DNA from: Hydrogenophaga aromaticivorans
Lineage (GTDB): Bacteria; Pseudomonadota; Gammaproteobacteria; Burkholderiales; Burkholderiaceae_C
Length of the DNA stretch: 64,000 nt
NCBI RefSeq assembly: GCF_013387465.1
Contig: NZ_VYGV01000004.1
Span: forward strand, 41,822-105,821
Reading direction: 5' to 3'
Shown: one piece after another, positions 1 through 8,310 of the stretch
Layout of the letters: each line of letters starts with the position of its first letter
Numbering within the stretch: the stretch's first letter is position 1
The notes under the pieces: generated by a model
The model's database searches: none
What the model was told of the DNA's origin: nothing
What the model saw: the letters and a program-made list of their open reading frames with translations, nothing else
Translations under genes and position numbers: made by a program

Positions 1-120
1 CCCACCGGACGTTTGGTAGCCCCTCTTCCGGAACCCTATCCTTGAATTGGAAATTAGTCTTCATAATTACCGCCTAGTCCCCCAACCCTTTCTCTTATAC
101 CCACCCGGGGGGGGGAAAGC
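1..120. other. Low-quality contig-end sequence
   Basis: The first ~100 bases are AT-rich and give no coherent frame, unlike the GC-rich coding sequence that begins around 120. A run of nine G (107-115) marks the junction. The reading frame entering from the right breaks here. This looks like a degraded assembly or read end and not biology, but only the raw reads could show that. Confidence 0.5.
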
Positions 121-337
121 CCTGGGCGCCGAGCGCCCGCCAGCCCCAGCCCAGCAACACCACCAGGGCCAGCGCCTCCAGCGCCATCAGCGCCACCGAG
201 CGGTTGCCCCCGCGTAAAAGCGTGGCCAGCGCCACCAACAGCAGCGCCGCCACCCAGACCACCCCGCCCAAGCCTTCCTGCGGGTGGGGCCTGGTGCGGC
301 GGCGAGGCGCGTTGAGAACGGCAGACGAAGTGTTCAT
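95..337 (-). CDS. 5' fragment of a membrane protein, frame broken at contig edge
   Basis: The ATG at 337 overlaps the TGA of the upstream VanZ/Nudix gene by four bases (ATGA), so it is probably translationally coupled to it. The ~80 readable residues begin MNTSSAVLNAPRRRT, a short basic cytoplasmic tail. Two hydrophobic stretches follow (VVWVAALLLVALATLL and ALMALEALALVVLLGWGW), as at the start of a multispanning protein. Position at the end of an exopolysaccharide operon makes an O-antigen ligase or polymerase possible, but no family motif is visible. The stop at 95-97 lies in the suspect end sequence, so the true gene very likely continues beyond the window. Confidence 0.5.
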   Translation of the reverse strand: MNTSSAVLNAPRRRTRPHPQEGLGGVVWVAALLLVALATLLRGGNRSVALMALEALALVVLLGWGWRALGAQGFPPPGWV

Positions 338-1224
338 GCGGAATGCACCAGATAAGGGGAAACAGGGGCCGCGCCGGGCGCACGCGCCTGCAGCCAGGCC
401 ACATAGGGCTTCACGTGTTCGTGCACCGTGTCCGCAGCCTGCGCCAGCGGCAGCCATTGCCAGTGCCCGTGTTGCTCGCCCACGGGCAAGCCCAGGGCGT
501 TCACCTCGGCATCGCTCAGGTGGGCCGCGTAGGGCAGGTTCACGTAGTGCGTGGGCACGGTGGGGGAAAAAGCGGCATCGGGGTAAAAGTGGTCCCAGGC
601 GCCCATGGGCTCGCCGCGCTGCGCCAGCGCGCCCGCCCGCTCATCCGCCAGACCCAGCTCTTCCGCCGCCACGCGCCGCAAGGCAGCCGCCAGAGGCTCC
701 CCCTTGCGGATGCGCCCGCCGGGTGTGAACCAGGTGCCGCGCGCCGGTGCGTTCAGCCGCTGGCCCACCAGCAGTTCACCGGCCGGGTTGGTCAAAACCC
801 AGTCCACCGACACCAGCGGCAGCGCCGCCACCGCCTGTTGAAACTGGGCCAGCGGCAACAGAACACCGGCCGTTGCCGTATCAGCTGGCGCGCGCCAGCG
901 TTGCCAGACCAGATGCGCGCCGCCCGCAAGGGCAATGCCCACCGCGTCGGCCAGCCAGTCTTTCAAGCTGGCAGAGAACCCCGGCAAGAAATACTGGTGC
1001 ACCTCCACCGCCGCGCCCAAACCCAAGGCGAGGGCGGCCAGCGCCCAAGGCTTCAAGCGCAAGGCCCAGGCCAGCGCCGAGTACACGCCCAGAAACACCA
1101 GCCCGTGAGCCAGCTTGTCCACATCGCTGTACCAGGCGCGCACCGGCTGCCACAGCGCCAGTGCATAGGCCACAGCCAGCAGCAAGGCAACACATGCGAG
1201 GCGGTGCAGCGCTGCTTGCTTCAC
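334..1224 (-). CDS. VanZ-like membrane domain fused to GDP-mannose mannosyl hydrolase (Nudix)
   Basis: This 296-residue protein has two parts. Residues ~1-110 are hydrophobic with about four membrane segments and VanZ-family character (DVDKLAHGLVFLGVYSALAW near residue 35). Residues ~135-290 match GDP-mannose mannosyl hydrolase (Gmm/WcaH): LVSVDWVLTNPAGELLVGQR, then WFTPGGRIRKGE, and REE-type Nudix residues in AAALRRVAAEELG. Gmm-type enzymes hydrolyse GDP-mannose or GDP-glucose, which fits the manC-fcl-gmd genes upstream. The start overlaps the end of the WcaI-like gene by four bases, so the operon continues through it. Membrane anchoring of this hydrolase is unusual, since the Escherichia coli enzyme is soluble and about half this size. 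An in-frame fusion caused by sequence error is less likely because the linker reads cleanly. Confidence 0.85.
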   Translation of the reverse strand: MKQAALHRLACVALLLAVAYALALWQPVRAWYSDVDKLAHGLVFLGVYSALAWALRLKPWALAALALGLGAAVEVHQYFLPGFSASLKDWLADAVGIALAGGAHLVWQRWRAPADTATAGVLLPLAQFQQAVAALPLVSVDWVLTNPAGELLVGQRLNAPARGTWFTPGGRIRKGEPLAAALRRVAAEELGLADERAGALAQRGEPMGAWDHFYPDAAFSPTVPTHYVNLPYAAHLSDAEVNALGLPVGEQHGHWQWLPLAQAADTVHEHVKPYVAWLQARAPGAAPVSPYLVHSA

Positions 1225-2459
1225 GCAGCCTCCCCCCGCACCAAAGCCAGCAACTGCGCCTCGAACCGGCGCAGGATCACGTCCTGGCTCAGCTCGGCCT
1301 CGGCATAGCGGCGGCCGTTGGCGCCCAACTCGGCTCGTCGGGCCGGGTCTGTCGCCAGCGTGCGCAGCGCTTCGGCCATGGCCGCAGCGTTCTCCGGCGG
1401 CACCACCAGGCCACAGGCAGCGTTATGAGTCACCACACGGCCCAATTCAGTTTCAGGCATCGCAGTGGCCAGCACCGCCCGGCCGCTGGCCAGCATGCCC
1501 GTGAGTTTGGAGGGCATCACCAAGTCCGCCGCATCGGCCCGTTGGGGCAGCAGGTGCACATCGGCCAAGCCCAGCCAATCGTTCAGGCGCTCCAGCGGCT
1601 GCAGGTCCAAAAAGCGCACGTTGGGCAAACCGGCGCAGCGCGCCTGCAAATCAGCCCTGCCCGATCCATTGCCGCCAAATACGAACTGGATCCGCGGGTC
1701 GCTTTGCAACAGACGGGCAACGTCGGCCAGTATTTCCAGCCCCTGCTTGTTGCCCATGTTGCCGGAATACAGGGCCACGACCGCATCAGACGGCAGGCCC
1801 AGCTCGACGCGATAAGCGCTGGGCGCGGCCAGCGGCTTGATGCCGCTGATGTCCACCCAGTTGGGAAAGTGCACCACCCGTTTAGCCGACACGCCCTTGG
1901 ACAAAGCCCGGTCCACCATGCGGCCCGAGATGGTGGACACACGGTCAAACCGCTGCATCAGCCAGCGCTCAGCACCGGCCACCCAGCGGCGCAGGGTGTT
2001 GCCTTTGATCAGGCCCAGATCAAACGCAGCATCTACCTCGAAGTCCTGAATGTGCAGCCAGCTTTTTGCGCCTCCCAAGGATGAAAAAGCTATCGCTGCA
2101 GGCGCACACATGAACGCGGGCTCGACCATCCACACCACATCGGGCCGCCACGCCGTTTGGCGCAGCATCACCGGCAAGCTGGTCAGTGCAAAGCTTGCCA
2201 GGTGCAGCAGCCGTTTCAGGGCACTGGGTTTGGCTGGCACGTACAACGGGCAACGCCACACCTGAACGCCTTGCCCGCGCTCTGTCTGCCAAGTGTTGAC
2301 GAAATCATTGGTGATCTGCCATTCAGGGTAATACGGCGGGGCCGTGACTACCCGTACATCGTGCCCCGCAGCGGCCAGCCAGGTCGCCATATCGCCGGTG
2401 TATTTGCCGATGCCCGTTAGCTCCGGGGCGAAGTTAATTCCATAGAGCAGTAGCTTCAT
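1221..2459 (-). CDS. wcaI: WcaI-like colanic acid glycosyltransferase (GT4)
   Basis: This 412-residue protein starts MKLLLYGINFAPELTGIGKY, the characteristic WcaI opening. The N-terminal Rossmann half includes VVTAPPYYPEWQI. The C-terminal half carries the GT-B nucleotide-sugar site (ALYSGNMGNKQGLEIL and LLPQRADAADLVMPSKLTGMLASG). The family transfers a sugar from a nucleotide donor, usually a hexose in colanic acid assembly, to the lipid-linked repeat unit at the inner face of the membrane. It is the first high-GC gene after the AT-rich core and is coupled by a four-base overlap to the VanZ/Nudix gene. No good ribosome binding site is seen before the ATG. The exact donor and acceptor cannot be told. 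Confidence 0.85.
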   Translation of the reverse strand: MKLLLYGINFAPELTGIGKYTGDMATWLAAAGHDVRVVTAPPYYPEWQITNDFVNTWQTERGQGVQVWRCPLYVPAKPSALKRLLHLASFALTSLPVMLRQTAWRPDVVWMVEPAFMCAPAAIAFSSLGGAKSWLHIQDFEVDAAFDLGLIKGNTLRRWVAGAERWLMQRFDRVSTISGRMVDRALSKGVSAKRVVHFPNWVDISGIKPLAAPSAYRVELGLPSDAVVALYSGNMGNKQGLEILADVARLLQSDPRIQFVFGGNGSGRADLQARCAGLPNVRFLDLQPLERLNDWLGLADVHLLPQRADAADLVMPSKLTGMLASGRAVLATAMPETELGRVVTHNAACGLVVPPENAAAMAEALRTLATDPARRAELGANGRRYAEAELSQDVILRRFEAQLLALVRGEAA

Positions 2460-2848
2460 TCGTTCTGGTCAGTTGTTTGCGCGAACATCTCCGCACACAG
2501 CGCGTCTAGCCCTGCATTCAAAGGCGGACTTAATAAGAGTGATCGTTTACTATCAATTGAAAAATAAAAATCGATATAAAAGCGTCATTGCATGGCCTTG
2601 CTATAGTCAATGGATGACTAGAAAATTTGCTTATATGTGTGCAAGCACGCAGCGCTTAATCAATTATTTCTATCCAATTCCCGTAATGCCATATTGGGCC
2701 AATGTCGCCGCCTGCCCAGCATGCAAGAAATAAGTTGTAGAGCAAATTGCACAGCAGAGGTTTAAATTACTATTTAATTGATTCGGTGCAATCCAGCCTT
2801 CATTTATGTGATAGAAGTTAAGTGCTCATTGCTGAGCGGTCCGAGCTA
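2460..2848. other. AT-rich intergenic region inside the polysaccharide locus
   Basis: This 389-base stretch lies between the acyltransferase and wcaI-like genes, both on the minus strand. It is clearly AT-richer than the genes downstream. An 86-codon plus-strand frame exists, but it has no family resemblance and no convincing start signal. No strong hairpin with a T tract was found. It may hold a secondary promoter for the wcaI-like gene, or be the scar of a cassette junction. Confidence 0.4.
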
Positions 2849-3985
2849 TTAACATGACGCTTCCGCCTGATTGCTAGCGGTCATGCGCTTAGCAAAACGG
2901 CGCCCAATGCTGTTGAAGGGTTGTTCAATTAATTTAAAAGTTGTCCTTGATGCGAAAATAATAACGGGAAAACTGAGTAGGACAATTATGTTTACGGTTG
3001 TTTGAGAGATATCAGAATATAGAAGTGTCGGAGCGCCAACTGCGATTGAAAAAATTGGTATATGAAGCAAATAAGTCGAATATGACCAAGAGCCGGCCCT
3101 GGCGACTCGATAGTTTAGAACAAATATCTGTGCCGCATGTTTCAAAAAGGGATTGCTAATATTTACAATATTCATTTCGCTAAGAATTAGCGTGAAGAAG
3201 ATGCTCCAAATTGCTGCCTCGAGCGGTCCTGATATCGTGGCAACTAGCGCGCTAAGAATTATTAGCGATTCTGCACGAAAATCGTGCAGAAATACCTCTT
3301 CTAGAATTAATCTAGAAATAATTCCAATTAAAAAATAATGTATCGATAATGGCAAAAAAGATGCATACGCCCAAGTGCCGAATTGACCGGACTTGGCAAG
3401 TTGGTTAAGCGCGAGACAAATTATCACAAACGCGATCGAGATACCTGTGGAGCGACGCAGCATATAAAGGATGGCAGGCGCCACAAGATAAAACTGCCAT
3501 TCGAGAGACAGACTCCAGGCGGGTGCAAGGAATGTAGACGAAGCAAACGGTATTAGTGTGTCTGGTATGAGGCCATGTAGCAGGGTCAGATGTAAACCGA
3601 AATGGGTCAAAAAGTTGAGTGATTCCTCATTTGCACGAGCCTCTCGCATTTCTACACCGAACACCCATGGATGGAAATACGCAGCCTGATAGAGGTCATG
3701 AATTGCTATTGCGAGCAAAAAGCATGCAAAGTAAATTGGAAAGATACGAAAAAAACGTCGTGTTAGGTAGGGCGCGTACGATTCCTTGGATGCTTGAATC
3801 AGGTGTGTAATTACGAAGCCGCTAACGATGATGAATACGTTCACCGCAATGTCGCCGCGCTCAATAAGTGCCACAATTGGTTTTGGTATATAGGACGACC
3901 AGCCACCAAGGTGTGATGCGTGCCCAATGACGACCCACCAAGCCATGTAGGCGCGCAAGCTCTCGATGGAGACAAAATTTCGCAT
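2849..3985 (-). CDS. Acyltransferase family 3 (OafA/WcfH-like) membrane protein
   Basis: This 378-residue multispanning protein opens with VSIESLRAYMAWWVVIGHASH, the R-x(n)-H motif typical of acyltransferase_3. A second hallmark, GDIAVNVFIIVSGFVI, follows near residue 50, and the protein ends with the family-typical IEQPFN. About ten membrane helices are predicted by eye. Members transfer acetyl or other acyl groups to extracytoplasmic sugars, so it probably O-acylates the exopolysaccharide. A GAGGG ribosome binding site precedes the ATG. It follows the Wzy-like gene in the same operon after an 86-base gap, and base composition is AT-rich like its neighbours. Confidence 0.85.
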   Translation of the reverse strand: MRNFVSIESLRAYMAWWVVIGHASHLGGWSSYIPKPIVALIERGDIAVNVFIIVSGFVITHLIQASKESYAPYLTRRFFRIFPIYFACFLLAIAIHDLYQAAYFHPWVFGVEMREARANEESLNFLTHFGLHLTLLHGLIPDTLIPFASSTFLAPAWSLSLEWQFYLVAPAILYMLRRSTGISIAFVIICLALNQLAKSGQFGTWAYASFLPLSIHYFLIGIISRLILEEVFLHDFRAESLIILSALVATISGPLEAAIWSIFFTLILSEMNIVNISNPFLKHAAQIFVLNYRVARAGSWSYSTYLLHIPIFSIAVGAPTLLYSDISQTTVNIIVLLSFPVIIFASRTTFKLIEQPFNSIGRRFAKRMTASNQAEASC

Positions 3986-4071
3986 ATAAACCCTCGGTAT
4001 TCCTAATTAATGTAGCAGATGATGTGCTTTTAAATCGCAAACCTTCTTCAGGTAAAAAAGCTGTTTCAGCT

Positions 4072-5436
4072 CTAGGGTATCCCTGGCTCACTTGATGCGA
4101 CGCGGCTTGAACGTACAACACTATTTCCTGCTAACCGGCTGATCGCAAGAGTTAAAAATAGGTAAGTGTTAAAGCGGGGTGAGTAAAACGCCGCCTCGGT
4201 TACGCTAAGAATAAAAAATAGGAAAATGGTAGGCCAACGAATTGGGCCAATGAGAAATCTCACATAGATTGAAGTTGATACGAGGTAATACGTTGTGCCG
4301 ATAACGCCGAGATAGATCGCTAATGCAGATGGCAGATTCTGAATTTGGAAACGCCACTCGTAAAATACTGAGCTGGCCGGAATGTCTAAACTGAGATAGG
4401 TCTCCGTTAAAGGTGTAAAAGCCAGGTCGATCGAACCGATACCAACACCGAAAAGAGGATTTTTCGCCAATACGGCTAAAGCCGCATAAAGTGAACCGTA
4501 GGTGCGGTAAATCACGCTGTAGTCGTCGCCAGAGCTGATTGTTTGCAACCGGGTCTCGAACAATGTTTGAAGCAGTGTATATCCCAAAGCCATTGCGGGA
4601 AGCGCAACTACCATACCAATAATAAGTGCATTGACGCGTGTGCCAGAACGACTTTTTGAGCTCTCAAAAATGGCAAGAAGGCCAACAAATACCAGTGAAA
4701 AAACCGGAATTGGGCTGCGAGCCACTAGGACGCCGAGAACCCCGAACACAAGTGCAAGTGCATATCGCCTGCGATCTTCAGAAAGCCATGCAAACGCGCA
4801 AACGAGAAAGCAATATGCCAGTGCAAAATAGGAGGTTTCAGCAGTGAAAAATTTTGGTCGGCGAAATCCAAAGCCTATACCGACATCGCGATTATTAACA
4901 ATGTCAATATAATCACCAAGCGAATAGAAATACGCCATCAAGGAATCCATGACAGAAGACAATCCAGTCGTGATTTCGATCGTCCCACCTATCAAAAGAA
5001 AAATAATTGCGAACTTGCTGAACCTCGCGATCTGCTTTCTCTCAAATGATGTGATTGTCCAATAGAGGGTAAGGCCTATGACGATGCTATATACATACTG
5101 AAAGAACGCGAGCAGCCTGGTTCCAAAGAAGGAAGAAGGTTCCGGCGCCATGTTTGAAAGTAGAAAGACTCCTACCGCGATTCCAAATGCTGCAAGAAAT
5201 TGCCGTCTGCCAAGGCGGGGCAGGAAGATAAAAACCCCTATTAGCGCGAAAGGGAGCGCAGAGACCATCGGGAATGGTCCATATGGGATATTGACGTAGC
5301 ATCCGATCAAAAAAAATATAGCAAAGATTGAAAATATAAGACGAGGCTTTTTCCGAATGATGCGGCGTTCAGGCGGCGTCAAATGCCTCATTTTCTGAGT
5401 ATCTTCTACCTCACGACTAAGTAGTATGTAAGTCAT
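4072..5436 (-). CDS. Wzy-like O-antigen/exopolysaccharide polymerase
   Basis: This 454-residue protein is strongly hydrophobic with about ten to twelve membrane segments and a larger polar loop around residues 275-360. That layout is typical of Wzy polymerases and WaaL ligases. Sequence identity in this family is always low, so the call rests on topology, length and context: it lies beside a Wzx-like flippase, glycosyltransferases and an acyltransferase. Wzy joins repeat units at the periplasmic face. It begins three bases after the stop of the beta-helix gene, which argues for tight co-translation. A methionine 15 codons later (MRHLTPPERR) is an alternative start. Confidence 0.75.
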   Translation of the reverse strand: MTYILLSREVEDTQKMRHLTPPERRIIRKKPRLIFSIFAIFFLIGCYVNIPYGPFPMVSALPFALIGVFIFLPRLGRRQFLAAFGIAVGVFLLSNMAPEPSSFFGTRLLAFFQYVYSIVIGLTLYWTITSFERKQIARFSKFAIIFLLIGGTIEITTGLSSVMDSLMAYFYSLGDYIDIVNNRDVGIGFGFRRPKFFTAETSYFALAYCFLVCAFAWLSEDRRRYALALVFGVLGVLVARSPIPVFSLVFVGLLAIFESSKSRSGTRVNALIIGMVVALPAMALGYTLLQTLFETRLQTISSGDDYSVIYRTYGSLYAALAVLAKNPLFGVGIGSIDLAFTPLTETYLSLDIPASSVFYEWRFQIQNLPSALAIYLGVIGTTYYLVSTSIYVRFLIGPIRWPTIFLFFILSVTEAAFYSPRFNTYLFLTLAISRLAGNSVVRSSRVASSEPGIP

Positions 5437-5439
5437 GGT

Positions 5440-7179
5440 TCAAATTCCGACGGCGATGAGTGAAACCATGACTGTATATCCTTGTGGTGCCGGAGTGAAT
5501 ACTGGTAGCGAAAGCGAAAGAAGACCGCCTGTGGTCAAAATGAGTGGTAGTTCCTGGGACCTGAGCGCTTTCGGAAGAATGATGATTTTGCCTAAATCGA
5601 AAATCTGACCAAGGTCCTTGCGACCAGAGAGGATTGGCTTACCGTCACTATATAAGACGAACCCTCGAAGGATGTCGTCACTTATGCCCTCCGCGAAAAT
5701 TCCTACCGCAACGATTCCAGCTCGCTGGCGGACAAATTTTCTGGAAAAGACCGGTTTTCCATTCCCTTCGAAGAAGAAATCGTAGCTATCGGCTTCTGTG
5801 AAGCGCACTGTTGATTCCGACGCAATACGCGCTAATGTCAAGGCCGGATCGAAAAGTGGGGCAATGAAGCCCACAGTTATGTGACCGCCTTGAGCGTCTG
5901 CGACTGCGACAGTGTTGTGCATGAGCTCATAGCGCATAGCTGATGGCGCTCGCCAAGGCATGTCAGTGAACCCGTCGATTTTCACCCTGGCGCCGTTCAT
6001 TGCCCGTACCAAAGCAGAAGCGGCACCGCCACCAGCAGCCAGTTCCATGGACTGGATGGACAGGGCCAAAAGCTGAATGTTTGTGTGCCTGCCAGATGCA
6101 ACGATATATGCACCGTTCGATCCGAGCCCAACGTGTTCGAAGCGAATACCCTGAACAACAAAGTTGGAGCAGCTTTCCAATAGAAGTTGGCATCCGGTAC
6201 CTCTATTGAACTCAATCGATGTTAAAACAGCTGTGTCTGCACTTTCGATAATAATTGCAGGTTCTGAAAGATGATCGCAGCGGGCGTAGAATTCCTCGAT
6301 CCGGTTGTTTGGTTGACCTGACTTGCCAAAAGTCCTCAAAAAAATGGCGGCCCCGCTATGGGCTTGACTCATGTGAATGCGACGGAAAGCGGCGCCCCAG
6401 ATCGGACAAAGCAGCGTCTTGTGGCCATTATCACTTTGACCAAAACCTCGAAATCCATTGACAAGAATGCAATTGCTAATTTCGAAGTTCCAGTGTCCTG
6501 CGCCGCCTGGTCGGTTCGTTGCGAATCGCACAGCGTAGGCATTACGGTTGGCAGGTGTCTGATTTCGTTGCCATAAAAAACGAAAACCTGATATCGTCCA
6601 GTGATGAGTGTTTTCGCCGGAAAACAGGAAGATGCTCTTGTTGTCGCTTAGTTGAACGAGTTCGGTCATACACAGACCGACGAGCGAAAATTTTTCCGCA
6701 TCGGCGGGAACGATTATTTCGTCACTAATGGAATAGCGAGCACCCCGAAATTCCAACCGACGCTTGGTAAGCGCTGCTACGGTAACCGATCGCTGAATTG
6801 GGAAGTAGTCGTCATGAATATCGCCTAGTGCACCGAACATTTCCGGTAATAACACGTTTTCATCAATTTCGAAGATTGAGTCGCTCGCATCAGTAATGTA
6901 GCCAGGATGTTGTGGTTGTTTCGAAACCCTGATCCACACTGCAGCGCCACCGTCATGCGGAGCAGTGAAGCCACTTGTGGAAATACGTTTCAAAGACTTA
7001 GGAACCGTGGACTTCAGAACTTCCTCCGTCGTCAAATAGACTGATTCAGTCTGCACTTCGGCACTCGCTACGACTGCGTGAGAACCTATTGCTCCTACAA
7101 GGGGCAACATGGTTAACGTTTGCCTCCGATTTATGTGCATTTCCCGCAGCATGTCATTTGGTGTGTTCAATGAATTCAT
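5440..7179 (-). CDS. Secreted right-handed beta-helix (pectate-lyase/tailspike-like) protein
   Basis: This 579-residue protein has an N-terminal export signal with a twin-arginine-like core (MHINRRQTLTMLPLVGAIG) and a cleavage-like VVASAE. Around residue 110 it has LPEMFGALGDIHDDYFPIQ, which resembles the opening of Pectate_lyase_3 and phage tailspike beta-helix domains. The middle holds irregular short-strand repeats (HWTISGFRF, NFEISNCILVNGF, LTSIEFNRGTG, NFVVQGIRFEHVG). Such proteins in polysaccharide loci act as lyases, hydrolases or epimerases on the polymer, possibly trimming or releasing chains. No catalytic residues can be assigned with confidence. It lies between the nitroreductase-like and polymerase genes. 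An alternative start is MLREMHINRR. Confidence 0.65.
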   Translation of the reverse strand: MNSLNTPNDMLREMHINRRQTLTMLPLVGAIGSHAVVASAEVQTESVYLTTEEVLKSTVPKSLKRISTSGFTAPHDGGAAVWIRVSKQPQHPGYITDASDSIFEIDENVLLPEMFGALGDIHDDYFPIQRSVTVAALTKRRLEFRGARYSISDEIIVPADAEKFSLVGLCMTELVQLSDNKSIFLFSGENTHHWTISGFRFLWQRNQTPANRNAYAVRFATNRPGGAGHWNFEISNCILVNGFRGFGQSDNGHKTLLCPIWGAAFRRIHMSQAHSGAAIFLRTFGKSGQPNNRIEEFYARCDHLSEPAIIIESADTAVLTSIEFNRGTGCQLLLESCSNFVVQGIRFEHVGLGSNGAYIVASGRHTNIQLLALSIQSMELAAGGGAASALVRAMNGARVKIDGFTDMPWRAPSAMRYELMHNTVAVADAQGGHITVGFIAPLFDPALTLARIASESTVRFTEADSYDFFFEGNGKPVFSRKFVRQRAGIVAVGIFAEGISDDILRGFVLYSDGKPILSGRKDLGQIFDLGKIIILPKALRSQELPLILTTGGLLSLSLPVFTPAPQGYTVMVSLIAVGI

Positions 7180-7233
7180 TCGCCAAAATTCTCTTCAGAT
7201 TGGATCGAAGAGACAGCAGATGTAGTTCACATG

Positions 7234-8196
7234 CTAGTGGATAAAAACCTCAGGCTCAAGGCGCGATGAGATAGCAACACGACAGTCATCAGCCAAATAT
7301 CCGCAAGCGATCATCATGACCGGAAATAGTCCGTTGTCCAGGTTCAGAGCTTTGGCAACCTTTATTGCCATATGATGAGATACACACATATTGAGGCAAC
7401 ACGAGCCAATATTGCGAGCACTAAGTGCATTGACAAGCGCGCCCGAAAATATGCCAGTATCCACAAAAGGTTCGAAGATCTCATACTCGTTGAGAAATCC
7501 GCGAACGTCAGCAAGCACCACGATCATGTTAGCGATGGTGTCATCGAAACCCTTATTTCCATTTTGTAAGTCCAACATGCTCCGCACTTTCCGCGGATCT
7601 TGTACCAACGCTATAGCCCATGATTGCCGGTTGCAAACAGAAGGGCTATGGTTTGCCACTCGTACGGCTTCGATTATCACTTCCGAGGGAACTATGTCTT
7701 GGCGAAAATTGCGCACCGAGCGTCTTCCCGTGACCATAGAGTCGTACAGTTGTGTTGCTTCCTTAGAGTGATCGGTTTGATAGTTGATTGTGCCGGATTT
7801 ACAGTCAATGGGCTTCTCGAGTGCATTAACAATTTTGGTCAGTGAGCGAATATCATCGTTTATGTGATTGTTCCTCGTGTGCCAACCAATATATTCATCC
7901 AACACCCCAACAGCTATCGAACGCGGTGCACCATTAGTCCCCGCCGCATGGCTTCGCTCTATCTCGCTCAGCAGCTTCTCTCGTTTAGCTGCACCGAAGT
8001 ATGGACGAATTTCGCGAAAGCTTAGCCCCTTTTCAATGGTGTGGGCTTCTTTAAGAATCCACGCCCTGCTGTGCTTTGCGACATATCCTTTCGAAAGCGT
8101 CGCTGAATATTTAAGGTAATAAAATAGCCACCGGGTTGAGCGAATAACGGCTAGCGCTAATCTGGTCGCTCGGTTCGTGCGCACGAAATTTATCAC
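7234..8196 (-). CDS. Nitroreductase-family protein of polysaccharide loci
   Basis: This 320-residue protein is divided into an N-terminal part of ~145 residues and a C-terminal nitroreductase-like FMN domain. The latter starts at TGRRSVRNFRQDIVPSEVI and contains SPSVCNRQSWAI and the late AARN-like LSARNIGSCCLN segment. The N-terminal part carries HTIEKGLSF and RPYFG, resembling a conserved H-x-x-EKGL...FG element I recall from related proteins in polysaccharide clusters. The start is GTG at 8194-8196, preceded by AGGAGG at good spacing. Nitroreductase-like proteins tend to occur with pyruvyl-transferase genes, and one is present here at 11760-12971. Its role in the polymer is unknown; a redox modification of a sugar or lipid precursor is conceivable. 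Confidence 0.75.
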   Translation of the reverse strand: MINFVRTNRATRLALAVIRSTRWLFYYLKYSATLSKGYVAKHSRAWILKEAHTIEKGLSFREIRPYFGAAKREKLLSEIERSHAAGTNGAPRSIAVGVLDEYIGWHTRNNHINDDIRSLTKIVNALEKPIDCKSGTINYQTDHSKEATQLYDSMVTGRRSVRNFRQDIVPSEVIIEAVRVANHSPSVCNRQSWAIALVQDPRKVRSMLDLQNGNKGFDDTIANMIVVLADVRGFLNEYEIFEPFVDTGIFSGALVNALSARNIGSCCLNMCVSHHMAIKVAKALNLDNGLFPVMMIACGYLADDCRVAISSRLEPEVFIH

Positions 8197-8310
8197 TTAA
8201 ACCTCCTGAAGATCAACGATGATGTCTGAATATCATCAAGTAAGTATGAATTAAATTTTGGCATATAACTGATCCTTGTCTTTATGCTGGCTGAACTTGT
8301 GTTCCATGTG

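Noticed and set aside
2473..2733. 86-codon plus-strand frame in the AT-rich gap
   Set aside because: No ribosome binding site or family resemblance, and it runs opposite to the whole operon.
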